Shown in pieces: positions 15,852 through 25,152 of a stretch of DNA of 64,000 bases. Below the pieces are notes generated by a model. The model did not search any database. It was not told where the DNA came from and was given only the letters and a program-made list of their open reading frames with translations. Position 1 is the stretch's first letter, and every line of letters starts with the position of its first letter. The translations under genes were made by a program, and so were the position numbers. Origin of the DNA: Bacteroidetes bacterium UBA7662 (GTDB taxonomy: Bacteria > Bacteroidota > Bacteroidia > UBA7662); the NCBI GenBank assembly GCA_002483345.1, contig DLHS01000018.1, forward strand, positions 124,001 through 188,000, given 5' to 3'.

Positions 15852-17738
15852 ATGAAAAAGATAATTGGCATTGACTTGGGCACCACCAACTCTTGCGTTT
15901 CCGTCATGGAAGGCAATGAATATGTGGTAATTCCTAACAGCGAAGGTCGTCGTACTACCCCGTCGATCGTCGCCTTCTTAAACAATGGCGAGATCAAGGT
16001 AGGTGACCCGGCCAAACGTCAGGCCATCACCAATCCTACCAAGACCATTGCATCCATCAAACGTTTTATGGGCCGCAAACACTCTGAGGTAAGCGAAGAG
16101 CTGAAGTATGTTGCCTATTCCGTGAAGAAGGGTGAAAACGATACTCCGCGTGTCGACATCGACGGTAAGTTTTATACTCCGCAGGAAATTTCTGCCATGA
16201 CCCTTCAGAAGATGAAAAAAACGGCTGAAGACTATCTTGGCCACGATGTTACCGAAGCTGTTATCACCGTTCCTGCCTACTTCAACGACGCACAACGCCA
16301 GGCCACCAAAGAAGCTGGTGAAATTGCCGGTTTGAAAGTAGCCCGTATTGTAAACGAGCCAACTGCAGCAGCCCTTGCCTACGGGCTTGACAAGAAACAG
16401 CATGACATGAAAATTGCTGTATTCGACTTAGGTGGAGGTACTTTTGATATTTCTATCCTTGAACTGGGAGATGGGGTATTCGAAGTGAAATCAACCAACG
16501 GAGATACCCATCTTGGTGGTGACGACTTTGATCAGGTAATCATTCATTGGTTGGCTGATGAGTTCAAAGCGGAAGAAGGCATGGATCTTATCAAAGACCC
16601 GATGGCGCTGCAACGTTTGAAAGAAGCCGCAGAAAAAGCAAAAATCGAGCTGTCAAGTTCTTCGGAAACTGAAATCAACCTCCCCTATATCACAGTTGTA
16701 GACGGTGTTCCCCGTCACCTTGTGAAAAAACTCAGTCGCTCAAAATTTGAGCAACTGGCAGAAGCACTGGTAAAACGAACCCTGGAACCTTGTAAAAAAG
16801 CTTTGAAAGATTCGGGGTACAACGTAAGTGAAATCGATGAGGTTATCCTCGTAGGTGGTTCAACCCGTATTCCGAAAATCCAGGAAGTTGTGGAGCAATT
16901 TTTCGGCAAAAAACCATCTAAAGGCGTAAATCCTGATGAAGTTGTAGCAGTTGGTGCCGCCATTCAAGGTGGCGTACTCAGTGGCGACGTAGAAGGTGTA
17001 TTGCTGCTCGACGTTACCCCGCTCTCACTGGGTATCGAAACCATGGGAAATGTCATGACCCGTCTGATTGAGGCCAATACCACCATTCCGGTGAAAAAGA
17101 GCCAGATCTTCAGTACTGCCGCCGACAATCAGCCTTCGGTGGAGATTCACGTGCTGCAAGGCGAACGCCCGATGGCCAACGACAACAAAACCATCGGCCG
17201 CTTCCACCTCGACGGCATTCCGCCTGCACAGCGCGGTACGCCTCAGATTGAGGTAACTTTCGATATTGATGCCAACGGTATCCTCAGCGTTTCTGCCAAA
17301 GACAAGGCCACCGGTAAGGAGCAAAAGATCCGCATCGAAGCCTCTTCCGGTTTGAGCAAGGAAGACATTGAAAAGATGAAGCAGGAAGCCGCTGCCAATG
17401 CAGAGGAAGACAAACAACGCATGGCAGAAGCCGAAAAAATCAACCAGGCCGACACGCTCATCTTCAGCACCGAAAAACAGCTGAAAGAATTTGGCGATAA
17501 AATCCCTGCTGAAAAGAAAGAGGTCATCGAAGGGGCTCTGGCCAAACTGAAGGAAGCCCATGCCGCCCGTAACCTGGCAGAGATAGAGGTACAGCTCGAC
17601 GCACTGAACAAAGCGTGGGAAGCAGCCTCTGCTGACATGTACAAGGCCACCGAAGAAGCCGGACAACCTGGTCCGGAAGCATCTGCTTCGGGCAAAACGG
17701 ACGATGTAACGGATGTGGATTACGAAGAAGTGAAATAA
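15852..17738 (+). CDS. dnaK: Molecular chaperone DnaK (Hsp70)
   Basis: 628 residues from ATG 15852, where the universal start MKKIIGIDLGTTNSC begins; the 28 in-frame codons upstream are non-conserved. The ATPase domain (1-~385) has IDLGTTNS, the second phosphate motif FDLGGGTFDISIL and LVGGSTRIPKIQ. The substrate-binding beta domain and helical lid follow, with an Ala/Glu-rich tail ending DVTDVDYEEVK. It is an ATP-driven cytoplasmic chaperone working with DnaJ and GrpE, neither of which is in the window. A GC-rich terminator follows, so it appears monocistronic. The promoter region is unusual for this phylum's housekeeping genes. Confidence 0.98.
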   Translation: MKKIIGIDLGTTNSCVSVMEGNEYVVIPNSEGRRTTPSIVAFLNNGEIKVGDPAKRQAITNPTKTIASIKRFMGRKHSEVSEELKYVAYSVKKGENDTPRVDIDGKFYTPQEISAMTLQKMKKTAEDYLGHDVTEAVITVPAYFNDAQRQATKEAGEIAGLKVARIVNEPTAAALAYGLDKKQHDMKIAVFDLGGGTFDISILELGDGVFEVKSTNGDTHLGGDDFDQVIIHWLADEFKAEEGMDLIKDPMALQRLKEAAEKAKIELSSSSETEINLPYITVVDGVPRHLVKKLSRSKFEQLAEALVKRTLEPCKKALKDSGYNVSEIDEVILVGGSTRIPKIQEVVEQFFGKKPSKGVNPDEVVAVGAAIQGGVLSGDVEGVLLLDVTPLSLGIETMGNVMTRLIEANTTIPVKKSQIFSTAADNQPSVEIHVLQGERPMANDNKTIGRFHLDGIPPAQRGTPQIEVTFDIDANGILSVSAKDKATGKEQKIRIEASSGLSKEDIEKMKQEAAANAEEDKQRMAEAEKINQADTLIFSTEKQLKEFGDKIPAEKKEVIEGALAKLKEAHAARNLAEIEVQLDALNKAWEAASADMYKATEEAGQPGPEASASGKTDDVTDVDYEEVK

Positions 17739-17762
17739 TACTATCCGCGTTGGATTTCTAAC

Positions 17763-17790
17763 CCCGGTCCTTACAGGCCGGGTTTTTTTA
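17763..17790 (+). terminator. dnaK terminator
   Basis: CCCGG (17763-17767) pairs with CCGGG (17778-17782), with partial pairing inside the loop, followed by seven Ts. Confidence 0.8.
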
Positions 17791-17883
17791 TGTCCCTGTT
17801 TACCGGATTTTCCCTGTTTTCTCCGGATGCTCCGGGAGAGCCCGTCAACTAATTACCTATATTGTTTATCCAAACTTAAGAGG

Positions 17884-19305
17884 ATGACTAAATTTCTGAC
17901 ATACCTGCTGGTGGTATTTCCATTGGCTGTGTTTGCCCAACAGAATACCCTGCTGACCGGTCAGGTTAAAAACCACAAAGGCACTCAGGTAAGTCTCAGC
18001 TGGCCGAATCTGCTGGGAGATGGTGAAGAGGAAGTAACGGCCGCTGTGGACAAAAAAGGTTATTTCAGGTTCAGTTTCGCCCTTGACAGAGGCAGAGAGA
18101 TGAATTTTCATGTGGGTAATGAACAAACCCGCCTGTATTTATTCCCAGGCGACAGTCTCCACCTCACTTTAAATACCAAAGCAGTAGATGAAAGTGTGAA
18201 ATACAGTGGTAAAAATGCCGGGTGCAGTCAATACCTCGCTGCTTATTACCTGACTTTTGAAGACGACGCCAAAAAGCTGACCTCAACGGAGGTTGCGGCC
18301 ATTTACGCTGTTAAAAAATATACGCCGCAGGAATATCTGGCTTACACAGACAAACAGATGTTTCAGGACCTTCAATACCTGGAAAGTTGGAAAGACAGGC
18401 TTCCGGAAGCTTTCTATGAGGAAGAAAAGCTGGTCATCAGTTATAAATGGTCGGATCTTAAATTAATATATCCTTCCTATAAATATATGTTCACCCGGAA
18501 TACCGACCATCCGGTAATGCCGGAAAGTACACCGGCTTCTTATTTCTCCTTTCTGGAAGAAATGAATCTCCATAACGACCGGGCTGTGCATCTCCAGACC
18601 TATAGGAACACGGTCAGGGAGGCACTGGAATTTTTCAGTAAGACCTCCCTTATGACCCAATCAACACCAGAGGAGGTTTTCATGGCCAAGTGGTCAGATG
18701 CAAGCCGCATTTACCGGAATAAAACCCTCGAATACCTACGTGCCGAACTCTTACTCGACGGCTATGAAAATGTATCGATGAAAACCATGGATGACCCTAC
18801 CCATGAGTTTTTACTGCAGGCTGAAAATGAGGAACTGAAACGGTATGTGACAGAAAGATTCAACATTGCACGCCGACTGGCTCCTGGTCAGCAGGCACCC
18901 CATTTCTCTCTCCAGAACGAAGCCGGCAAAACCATTTCTTTAGGAGATCTGAAAGGAAAACTCATTTACCTCGATTTCTGGGCCAGTTGGTGTGGTCCCT
19001 GCATAGAACAAATGCCGCATGCCAAAAAAGTCAAAGAGGCGTATGCCGGAAAAGACATTCTGTTTGTCTATATCTCGGTAGATGAAACCGAAAAAGCCTG
19101 GAAAAAAGGTATTGAAAAGCATAATATTGAAGGTATTCACCTTTGGGCAAAGGGTTTCAGGAATGAGACGGCTCAGGCTTATAATGTAAGAGGCATACCC
19201 CGATATGTGCTTATCGGCAGAGATGGTACCATATTGAATAACAAACCCCCTCGCCCATCCAGCAAACAATTGCCAGAAGTACTTGACAAGGCACTTTTAC
19301 CGTGA
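17884..19305 (+). CDS. TlpA-like thiol-disulfide oxidoreductase with N-terminal DUF4369-like region
   Basis: 473 residues from ATG 17884, the start of the signal peptide (cleavage near VFAQ); the upstream frame to 17827 lacks one. Residues about 20-330 form a beta-rich then helical region resembling the N-terminal half of Bacteroidota TlpA/DUF4369 proteins. The C-terminal thioredoxin fold has FWASWCGPC (W369-C373) and a cis-proline at GIPRYVLI. Predicted periplasmic, it could reduce apocytochromes or other envelope disulfides; no cytochrome maturation gene is adjacent. Confidence 0.87.
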   Translation: MTKFLTYLLVVFPLAVFAQQNTLLTGQVKNHKGTQVSLSWPNLLGDGEEEVTAAVDKKGYFRFSFALDRGREMNFHVGNEQTRLYLFPGDSLHLTLNTKAVDESVKYSGKNAGCSQYLAAYYLTFEDDAKKLTSTEVAAIYAVKKYTPQEYLAYTDKQMFQDLQYLESWKDRLPEAFYEEEKLVISYKWSDLKLIYPSYKYMFTRNTDHPVMPESTPASYFSFLEEMNLHNDRAVHLQTYRNTVREALEFFSKTSLMTQSTPEEVFMAKWSDASRIYRNKTLEYLRAELLLDGYENVSMKTMDDPTHEFLLQAENEELKRYVTERFNIARRLAPGQQAPHFSLQNEAGKTISLGDLKGKLIYLDFWASWCGPCIEQMPHAKKVKEAYAGKDILFVYISVDETEKAWKKGIEKHNIEGIHLWAKGFRNETAQAYNVRGIPRYVLIGRDGTILNNKPPRPSSKQLPEVLDKALLP

Positions 19306-19612
19306 TGAACGGACTTGCCCGTTAAACGGGGAGTGTGGTGTCTCACCTGTATGTGCCAGCAATACAATGAAGGAAGCATAAGCACTCCCCTTTTAAAGTA
19401 CAACGGCAGCACAGGGAATACGTTTGCAGATACGTCCAAAGAAGGAACAACAGTGCTTTTTTCGGGTCTTCTTCCTGTCAGGCACAGCAGGTAAATATTC
19501 TGCATAAACAGATGAGGCGTGGCAACACTTATGGGTGCCGGCAACCGTTTGCAGATAAAACAAAACGGGCCGCCTCTTTCGAGGCGGCCCGTTGCTCTTT
19601 TACTTTCAAGGC
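19306..19612. other. 307-bp gap, only a terminator recognised
   Basis: Apart from the strong hairpin at 19558-19593, nothing recognisable is present. The minus-strand open frame across the gap runs into the TlpA gene and has no protein-like signature. Confidence 0.6.
19558..19593 (-). terminator. Strong terminator of the giant T9SS protein gene
   Basis: A 12-bp GC-rich perfect stem (ACGGGCCGCCTC at 19565-19576 with its complement at 19581-19592), closed by a 4-base loop, is followed on the minus strand by TTTTG and more Ts. It lies about 20 bp after the stop at 19613. Confidence 0.85.
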
Positions 19613-22600
19613 TTAGTGTTTCACCACAAAGCGTTTTACCAACTGACTTTGTGCACCAGTCATGCGGGCGAAGTACACACCTTCAGGAAGGTTAGTCACT
19701 TCCATTTCCAGCAAGCCATTGGCGCTGGCAGCAATGTTCTCAGTACTTACCACTTTACCAAGCATATTAACCACTTCGAGTTTGATACTGGCTGTCTGCA
19801 ACAATTCGTAGCGGATGTATACTTTGTCGGTGGCCGGGTTAGGATATAACTGAACTGCCTGGAAAAGTTGATTTTCTTCGACAGAAATCGGGAATACCTG
19901 ACCACGGGTGAGGGTAATGTTGAATGGTACGGTAGCCAATTTGCTTGGTGCACCACCTGTCTGGCTGGCACGTACCGTCCATTTGAGCGGAACAGTAACC
20001 CCTACATTTACACCGTTGTTTTGCAACAAGGTATCTATCATGCCAAAAGTAAGCGTCAGCGAGGTGTCGAAACCACCGGCATTCGAAGGCATGCTTGCCA
20101 GCGGTGCACTGAAATCACCATTCGGCAAATCAAGCAACCAGGTATAACTGACAGGCGGGCTGATCAGAGACGAGGTAAATGTCCGCTGCCAGGTGATGTC
20201 TACTGTCTGGCCTGCGGAACCGTTGATAACCAAAGTGGTATTGTTTGCAGGAGTCAGCAGGCTGAAGTTACGGAAGGTATCCACCGGAGTGCTTCCGGCG
20301 ATGATATCAGCCTGATAACGTGGCACAAACTGGTAGCCAACTGAATGCGGGCTGGTAGCGTCGAACTGACCGCCCAGACCAACCGCATCGAACGGACTGG
20401 CAGGAACAGGTGTACCGAAGAGGTCAACGTCGTTATCAATACGAAGGTCAAAGCTATCAACACCGTTGGTGACCCGAACCGTATTACCAGAACCGGTGGT
20501 ACCCGGAATCGGCCACTGAGCCGGATTGATGATGCTCAGGTTGTTGATCCGAATGAGTCGTGATTCTTCGTTTTCACCGAAATTGGTTACGACAACCGGA
20601 GCAACCAGGGTGCGGTTTGTGGCAAGTACCACAATTGAATCGACATTGATCTGTCCCAATCCGTTAAAATGCGCCACTGTTCCGATAACCCGTATAGAGT
20701 CCCCTTCCTGAACATTGTAAGCAGGGGTCACATTGGCACTGCGGAATATACCGATACCGGCATTTGAAGTGCGATCAAAAATGGTGAATTCCAATCCGGC
20801 AGGGCGTTTGTTAAAGCCATAAACCACCCCGGTTGTTTTCACATTCAAACCCACAGAATCAGGGATACCGTTGGTATTGGCACCACGCAATTGTGCAATG
20901 GTGCGTGTAGGAATAGCTGCGGGTACCGGGTTCAGGATACGCAGCAGGAAGCTGTTACGTGTACCAATGGTCAGACCACCGGTAGCTGAAACAATGGTAA
21001 AGCGGGCACTGTCAACACGTCCCTGCGGGGTATTCTGGTTTACAATTATGGTAACCAGTTGCTGGGTAGCACTGGCTGCAAAATTCAGCACCAGGGTATC
21101 ACCGGTCGGAGCCGGCAACAGGCTGTATTGTGTGCCGTAAACTGTAGGTGCAATGTCATCCACCAGAATTTTCACCGTAGTTGCTGTGGCAACAGGATTG
21201 ACAATATTAACCCGCATGGAAGAAGCACCCGGACCTGCAGAAACGTTCACTGAATCACCTGTCAGCTGGAATTCAACGGTTGGCTGGGTTACAATGACCG
21301 GAATGATATCAGCGGCACGCATGGGCACAATCTGATAAATGTCTGTAAACGGATTTGAGTTGTCGTTTTGAGCTCCGAAACCGATTACGTCAAACGCGCC
21401 GCTTGGCTGGGTTGACCCGGGAACATTGGTAACGCTGATGAGGAACATCTGGAAAGTAGCCGTTCCGTTGGTTACAGTCAGGTTGCCATTAACACCGGCA
21501 GCAGGCCATGTACCACTTACAATGGTGAGGTTGTTAATCCGGATGAGTTCGTTTTCAGTGGCTTCACTTGGATTTGTTACCACCACCGGCTGACGCAGGG
21601 TGCGGTTGGTTGCTACCCGGATGACAGTATCTACATTGATTTGTGTCAGACCGTTGAATTGCTCCATAACGCCTTCTACAATCACCGAGTCACCTTCGGT
21701 CAGATTAGCAATGCCAAAGTTTGTGCCGGCTTTGCGGATGGTAATACCACCGGTATGGTCAATCATGATCCACTGAATACCTACCGGAGTTGAAGAACTG
21801 CGGTAATGATTAACACCATGCAAAGTTCCGCTCAAACGCTGACGGGTTCCGAGTGAGTCGAGCACGCCGGCTGCATTGATGCCTTTTACCTGCGCGATGG
21901 TTCGTTGTGCCAACGGCGGTACAGCAGGGTTACAGGTGCCAAACACAACGGCAGGCAATGTAACGTTTACGTTGGGGACAATGAACATGCGGTTGAATCC
22001 ACCGAGGCCGTTCGAAACACCACAACTGGCCGGTACTTGTTCTTCCGCACTCCAGACACTGTCGCGGAGGAATTTATACTGAACCGTATCGTTGGAATTG
22101 ATGGTAAAGGTTTTTTCGTAAATGCTGGAAGTACCGATGCGCGTCATGACAGCAGAAGCGGCATTCGGTGCCCATCCCTGGAAGCTACCGGCAACACGAA
22201 CACCACCAGGACCAGGAGTCAGGGTATCCATGTCAACACGGAAGGTTACTTGCACAGGTACCACTACTTGTGGCAGGATGATGTCGGCTGCATTACGCGG
22301 GAAGAGCTGGTAACCTGATGTGAATGGGTTTGAATTATCAAACTGTCCTACCACACCCACAATATCGAAAGTACCGGATGGTGCAGCACCGCCAAGATTT
22401 GTTCCATTGGCGACAATGCGTAAATCAAAGGTATCAACACCCGTAACTGCTGTAACGGTTGTACCATTTGAGGTTGAACCGCTAGCAGGCCAGTTGGTAC
22501 CGATGAGGGTTACATTGTTAAGACGAACCAGCGTATTCTCCAAAGATTCGTTTTTGATAGTAGGAACAACTGCAGCCTGGACAACAGGTCTGTTAATTGC

Positions 22601-24880
22601 GTAACGGCCTGCAGTATCCAAAGTCAGCTGCGCCAATCCGTTAAATTGTGAAACTGTTCCCTGTGCCCAAACGGAATCACCGATGGCCAAAGCTCCCAAC
22701 CCAAAGTTACCGGAGCTGCGGAAAATGGTGAAACCGCCAGTATTGTCCTGAATCACATACTGCATACCTGCAGGACGGATGTTGTGACTGATAACAGTTC
22801 CCTGAATTGCATAGGTGCGACCCAGTGAATCGGCCACACCGGCTGCATTCATGCCACGCAGATTACCAATGGCAATGAGGGTATCTGATGGTCCGCCAAC
22901 TGTGGCAGGCTGAATTATGTCAGCTGCGCTGCGAGGGAATAACTGGTAACCGCTCGTAAAAGGATTACTGTTATCAAACTGACCCACGACACCAATGATA
23001 TCAAACGCCCCTGCAGGAGCTGCACCACCCAGGGTGGTGCCGTTTGCGACAATGCGTAAATCAAAAGTATCAACGCCTGAAACTGCGGTAACGGTTGTTC
23101 CATTTGAAGTTGAACCAGAAGCAGGCCAGTTGGTGCCAATGAGAGTTACATTATTGATGCGCACCAAAGTGTTCTCTCTGCTTTCAGCCTTGATGGTTGA
23201 AGTAAGAAAAGGAGTTACTACCGGGCGACCAACTGCGATTCTTACGGCTGTGTCAATGCTCAGCTGTCCCAATCCATTGAACTGAGCAACAGTACCCTGC
23301 GCCCAGATAGAATCACCTACTGCCAGCTGGCCCAGACCAAAGTTGCCGCTGCTGCGGAAAATAGTGAAACCACCTGTATTGTCCTGGATCACATATTGCA
23401 TACCTGCAGGACGGATATTGTGACTGATAACAGTACCTGCGATAGCATAGGTACGGCCCAAGGAATCCAGTACACCATCGGTATTCACACCGCGCAGGCT
23501 GGCAATATTGATTAAGGTGTCAGTAGGTCCTGAAACAGTCACATTACAGGTTCCGAAGAGGAATGGTGAAGTAGAAACCGCGGTTGTTCCAATTACCAAC
23601 TGACGGTTGCCATTCACAGCGCAGGCACCCGGAACCGATTCATCGGTACCCCAGGCGTTTCCGTTCAGGAATTTGTAATCGTACGTTGTATTGGGGTCTA
23701 CCTTAATGGTATAGGCATATATGTTATTCGTGGTGAGTGTGGCCATGGCCGCGCCCGGCGTCCAATGGGTAGGACGCTGGAAATTACCGGCTACCGAAAC
23801 ACCGTTGGCAGAAACCGTCTGACCTGTCATATCGATGTGCAAAGTTGCATCGAGGAGGTTGGCGTAAGGATTACAGCGACCAAAGGCAACTGCTGGCAAA
23901 TTCATGCTGGCTGCATTGGCAATCAACTGACGATCGCCGCCCATTCCGGTGGCACAGGCGCCCGCTAGGTTTTCCCAACTGGCATTAGCACCTCCGAGGA
24001 TAAACTTATAGGCTACCGTATCATTCAGGTTGAGGGTATCTGTAAATTCATAAACAGTGGTAGTACCCACTTGCGTCATCTGATTGGCTGTAGCATTCCA
24101 ACTGTTAAAAGATCCGGCAATAAATACGCCGTTCGGAGCTGTAAGTCCGTTGATATCAACCTGGTATTTTACAATAGAAGTAGTTGCAGGTGCTGCATTG
24201 GTGACCGTCATATTGAAGTTATCAACGGCATACATACCATCAGAACCTGTAACATCAGCATCTCTCCAACGAACCCACAGGGTAGTAGCATTCGGCCAGG
24301 CGAGGTTGATGATTCCGGTAATATTGGTTTGGTTGGCTGGGTCATTCCCGTTTACAGCTGCTGCAGTGGTGGTGGTGGTCAGTTTTTCGAGCATATCCAG
24401 ACTGCTCACCGCCACCCAGGTTGCAGATGCGTCGTTCAGACTATCCGCATCAAGACTGTATTCAAAGGTCACCACTTCGTTGATAGCCGCGCTGGATCCT
24501 GATTTCCATTGCTCCATAACGGCAGAAATGTTAACCGAGCCCACATTGCTACCCGTGTTGTTTACAAACGAAGCACCAATGGCGGGAGCTGTTGACCCGG
24601 AGGCCAGTACCCCCAAAGCCCTTTCGGTGCTTGCTATTGTCCCCACATTGTAGGGAGCACCTGAAGCAGCACTGCCATTGTTAACAATCAGTAAGACGGC
24701 AGTAGATGATGATCCGGCATAACGAACCCCGGTCCATCCCGTAGGATAATTCGGAAGTGTATCCATTACATCGAAATTCTGACTGTGCGTCAGGTTACCC
24801 GACGTAAAGGTGAACGCCTGACCGAAGGCAGTGCCAACGCTCAGAAGCAACATGACCAGCATGAATGCTCCTTTTTTCAT
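19613..24880 (-). CDS. 1755-residue multidomain T9SS-exported protein with CBM-like and OB-like repeats
   Basis: Started at ATG 24880, which begins the signal peptide (MKKGAFMLVMLLL, cleavage near AFGQ). Approximate order: an N-terminal beta domain (25-220); two starch-binding-like domains (233-336, 338-445; motifs VFIAGSFNSWN and YKFLNG); two near-identical OB-fold-like modules (about 450-655 and 663-870; YVIQDNTGGFTIFR); a third starch-binding-like domain (876-986); OB module 3 (993-1190); a Calx-beta-like domain (1196-1313); OB module 4 (1323-1530); a SusE-like Ig domain (1530-1656); and a T9SS sorting domain (1667-1755, QLYPNPATDKVYIRYE). No catalytic motif is seen, so an adhesive or glycan-binding surface role is inferred. 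The 636-bp direct repeat shows recent internal duplication. Confidence 0.82.
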   Translation of the reverse strand: MKKGAFMLVMLLLSVGTAFGQAFTFTSGNLTHSQNFDVMDTLPNYPTGWTGVRYAGSSSTAVLLIVNNGSAASGAPYNVGTIASTERALGVLASGSTAPAIGASFVNNTGSNVGSVNISAVMEQWKSGSSAAINEVVTFEYSLDADSLNDASATWVAVSSLDMLEKLTTTTTAAAVNGNDPANQTNITGIINLAWPNATTLWVRWRDADVTGSDGMYAVDNFNMTVTNAAPATTSIVKYQVDINGLTAPNGVFIAGSFNSWNATANQMTQVGTTTVYEFTDTLNLNDTVAYKFILGGANASWENLAGACATGMGGDRQLIANAASMNLPAVAFGRCNPYANLLDATLHIDMTGQTVSANGVSVAGNFQRPTHWTPGAAMATLTTNNIYAYTIKVDPNTTYDYKFLNGNAWGTDESVPGACAVNGNRQLVIGTTAVSTSPFLFGTCNVTVSGPTDTLINIASLRGVNTDGVLDSLGRTYAIAGTVISHNIRPAGMQYVIQDNTGGFTIFRSSGNFGLGQLAVGDSIWAQGTVAQFNGLGQLSIDTAVRIAVGRPVVTPFLTSTIKAESRENTLVRINNVTLIGTNWPASGSTSNGTTVTAVSGVDTFDLRIVANGTTLGGAAPAGAFDIIGVVGQFDNSNPFTSGYQLFPRSAADIIQPATVGGPSDTLIAIGNLRGMNAAGVADSLGRTYAIQGTVISHNIRPAGMQYVIQDNTGGFTIFRSSGNFGLGALAIGDSVWAQGTVSQFNGLAQLTLDTAGRYAINRPVVQAAVVPTIKNESLENTLVRLNNVTLIGTNWPASGSTSNGTTVTAVTGVDTFDLRIVANGTNLGGAAPSGTFDIVGVVGQFDNSNPFTSGYQLFPRNAADIILPQVVVPVQVTFRVDMDTLTPGPGGVRVAGSFQGWAPNAASAVMTRIGTSSIYEKTFTINSNDTVQYKFLRDSVWSAEEQVPASCGVSNGLGGFNRMFIVPNVNVTLPAVVFGTCNPAVPPLAQRTIAQVKGINAAGVLDSLGTRQRLSGTLHGVNHYRSSSTPVGIQWIMIDHTGGITIRKAGTNFGIANLTEGDSVIVEGVMEQFNGLTQINVDTVIRVATNRTLRQPVVVTNPSEATENELIRINNLTIVSGTWPAAGVNGNLTVTNGTATFQMFLISVTNVPGSTQPSGAFDVIGFGAQNDNSNPFTDIYQIVPMRAADIIPVIVTQPTVEFQLTGDSVNVSAGPGASSMRVNIVNPVATATTVKILVDDIAPTVYGTQYSLLPAPTGDTLVLNFAASATQQLVTIIVNQNTPQGRVDSARFTIVSATGGLTIGTRNSFLLRILNPVPAAIPTRTIAQLRGANTNGIPDSVGLNVKTTGVVYGFNKRPAGLEFTIFDRTSNAGIGIFRSANVTPAYNVQEGDSIRVIGTVAHFNGLGQINVDSIVVLATNRTLVAPVVVTNFGENEESRLIRINNLSIINPAQWPIPGTTGSGNTVRVTNGVDSFDLRIDNDVDLFGTPVPASPFDAVGLGGQFDATSPHSVGYQFVPRYQADIIAGSTPVDTFRNFSLLTPANNTTLVINGSAGQTVDITWQRTFTSSLISPPVSYTWLLDLPNGDFSAPLASMPSNAGGFDTSLTLTFGMIDTLLQNNGVNVGVTVPLKWTVRASQTGGAPSKLATVPFNITLTRGQVFPISVEENQLFQAVQLYPNPATDKVYIRYELLQTASIKLEVVNMLGKVVSTENIAASANGLLEMEVTNLPEGVYFARMTGAQSQLVKRFVVKH
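22270..23530 (-). repeat. 636-bp in-frame tandem duplication inside the giant gene
   Basis: The DNA encoding OB modules 1 and 2 repeats with a period of 636 bp (212 codons). For example, the segment at 22765 corresponds to that at 23401. The modules share long identical stretches and differ mainly near their ends, which is far closer than modules 3 and 4 are to them. Confidence 0.8.
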
Positions 24881-24915
24881 AAAATTTGAATGCATATCTA
24901 AATTTTTGATGCTAC

Positions 24916-24944
24916 AAAGATAATCTCCCGTAAGGGCACGCAAG
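24916..24944 (-). promoter_or_regulatory. Bacteroidota-type promoter of the giant gene
   Basis: On the minus strand, TTG (24942-24944), 18 bp, then TATCTTTG (24916-24923). This matches the TTG-N17-23-TAnnTTTG consensus and leaves a leader of about 30 nt before ATG 24880. Confidence 0.75.
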
Positions 24945-25137
24945 TTAACCATAGGTTAATTAGCTGCCAAAGATTTCACATACAAAGCAGACCATGTTGT
25001 CCACTTTTTAATGTTGATTGTGCCGTAAACTGCGTATTACTACGGGTGTTTACCCTTTCAGGCAGACAGGGAAGATGAAATTTTCATCAAGCTTACCACA
25101 TTCGCCGTCGACCGCGATATAATTTCACCTTCTTCCT

Positions 25138-25145
25138 TAGCTTTG
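25138..25145 (+). promoter_or_regulatory. -7 box TAGCTTTG close to the lipoprotein start
   Basis: This TAnnTTTG match ends 7 bp before ATG 25153, the same spacing as for the lipoprotein at 14615. It implies a very short or absent leader. Confidence 0.5.
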
Positions 25146-25152
25146 CAAACGC

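Noticed and set aside
19179..19544. Minus-strand ORF of 121 codons between TlpA and the giant gene
   Set aside because: A third of it lies antisense to the TlpA thioredoxin domain, and the rest has no recognisable motif or start signal.
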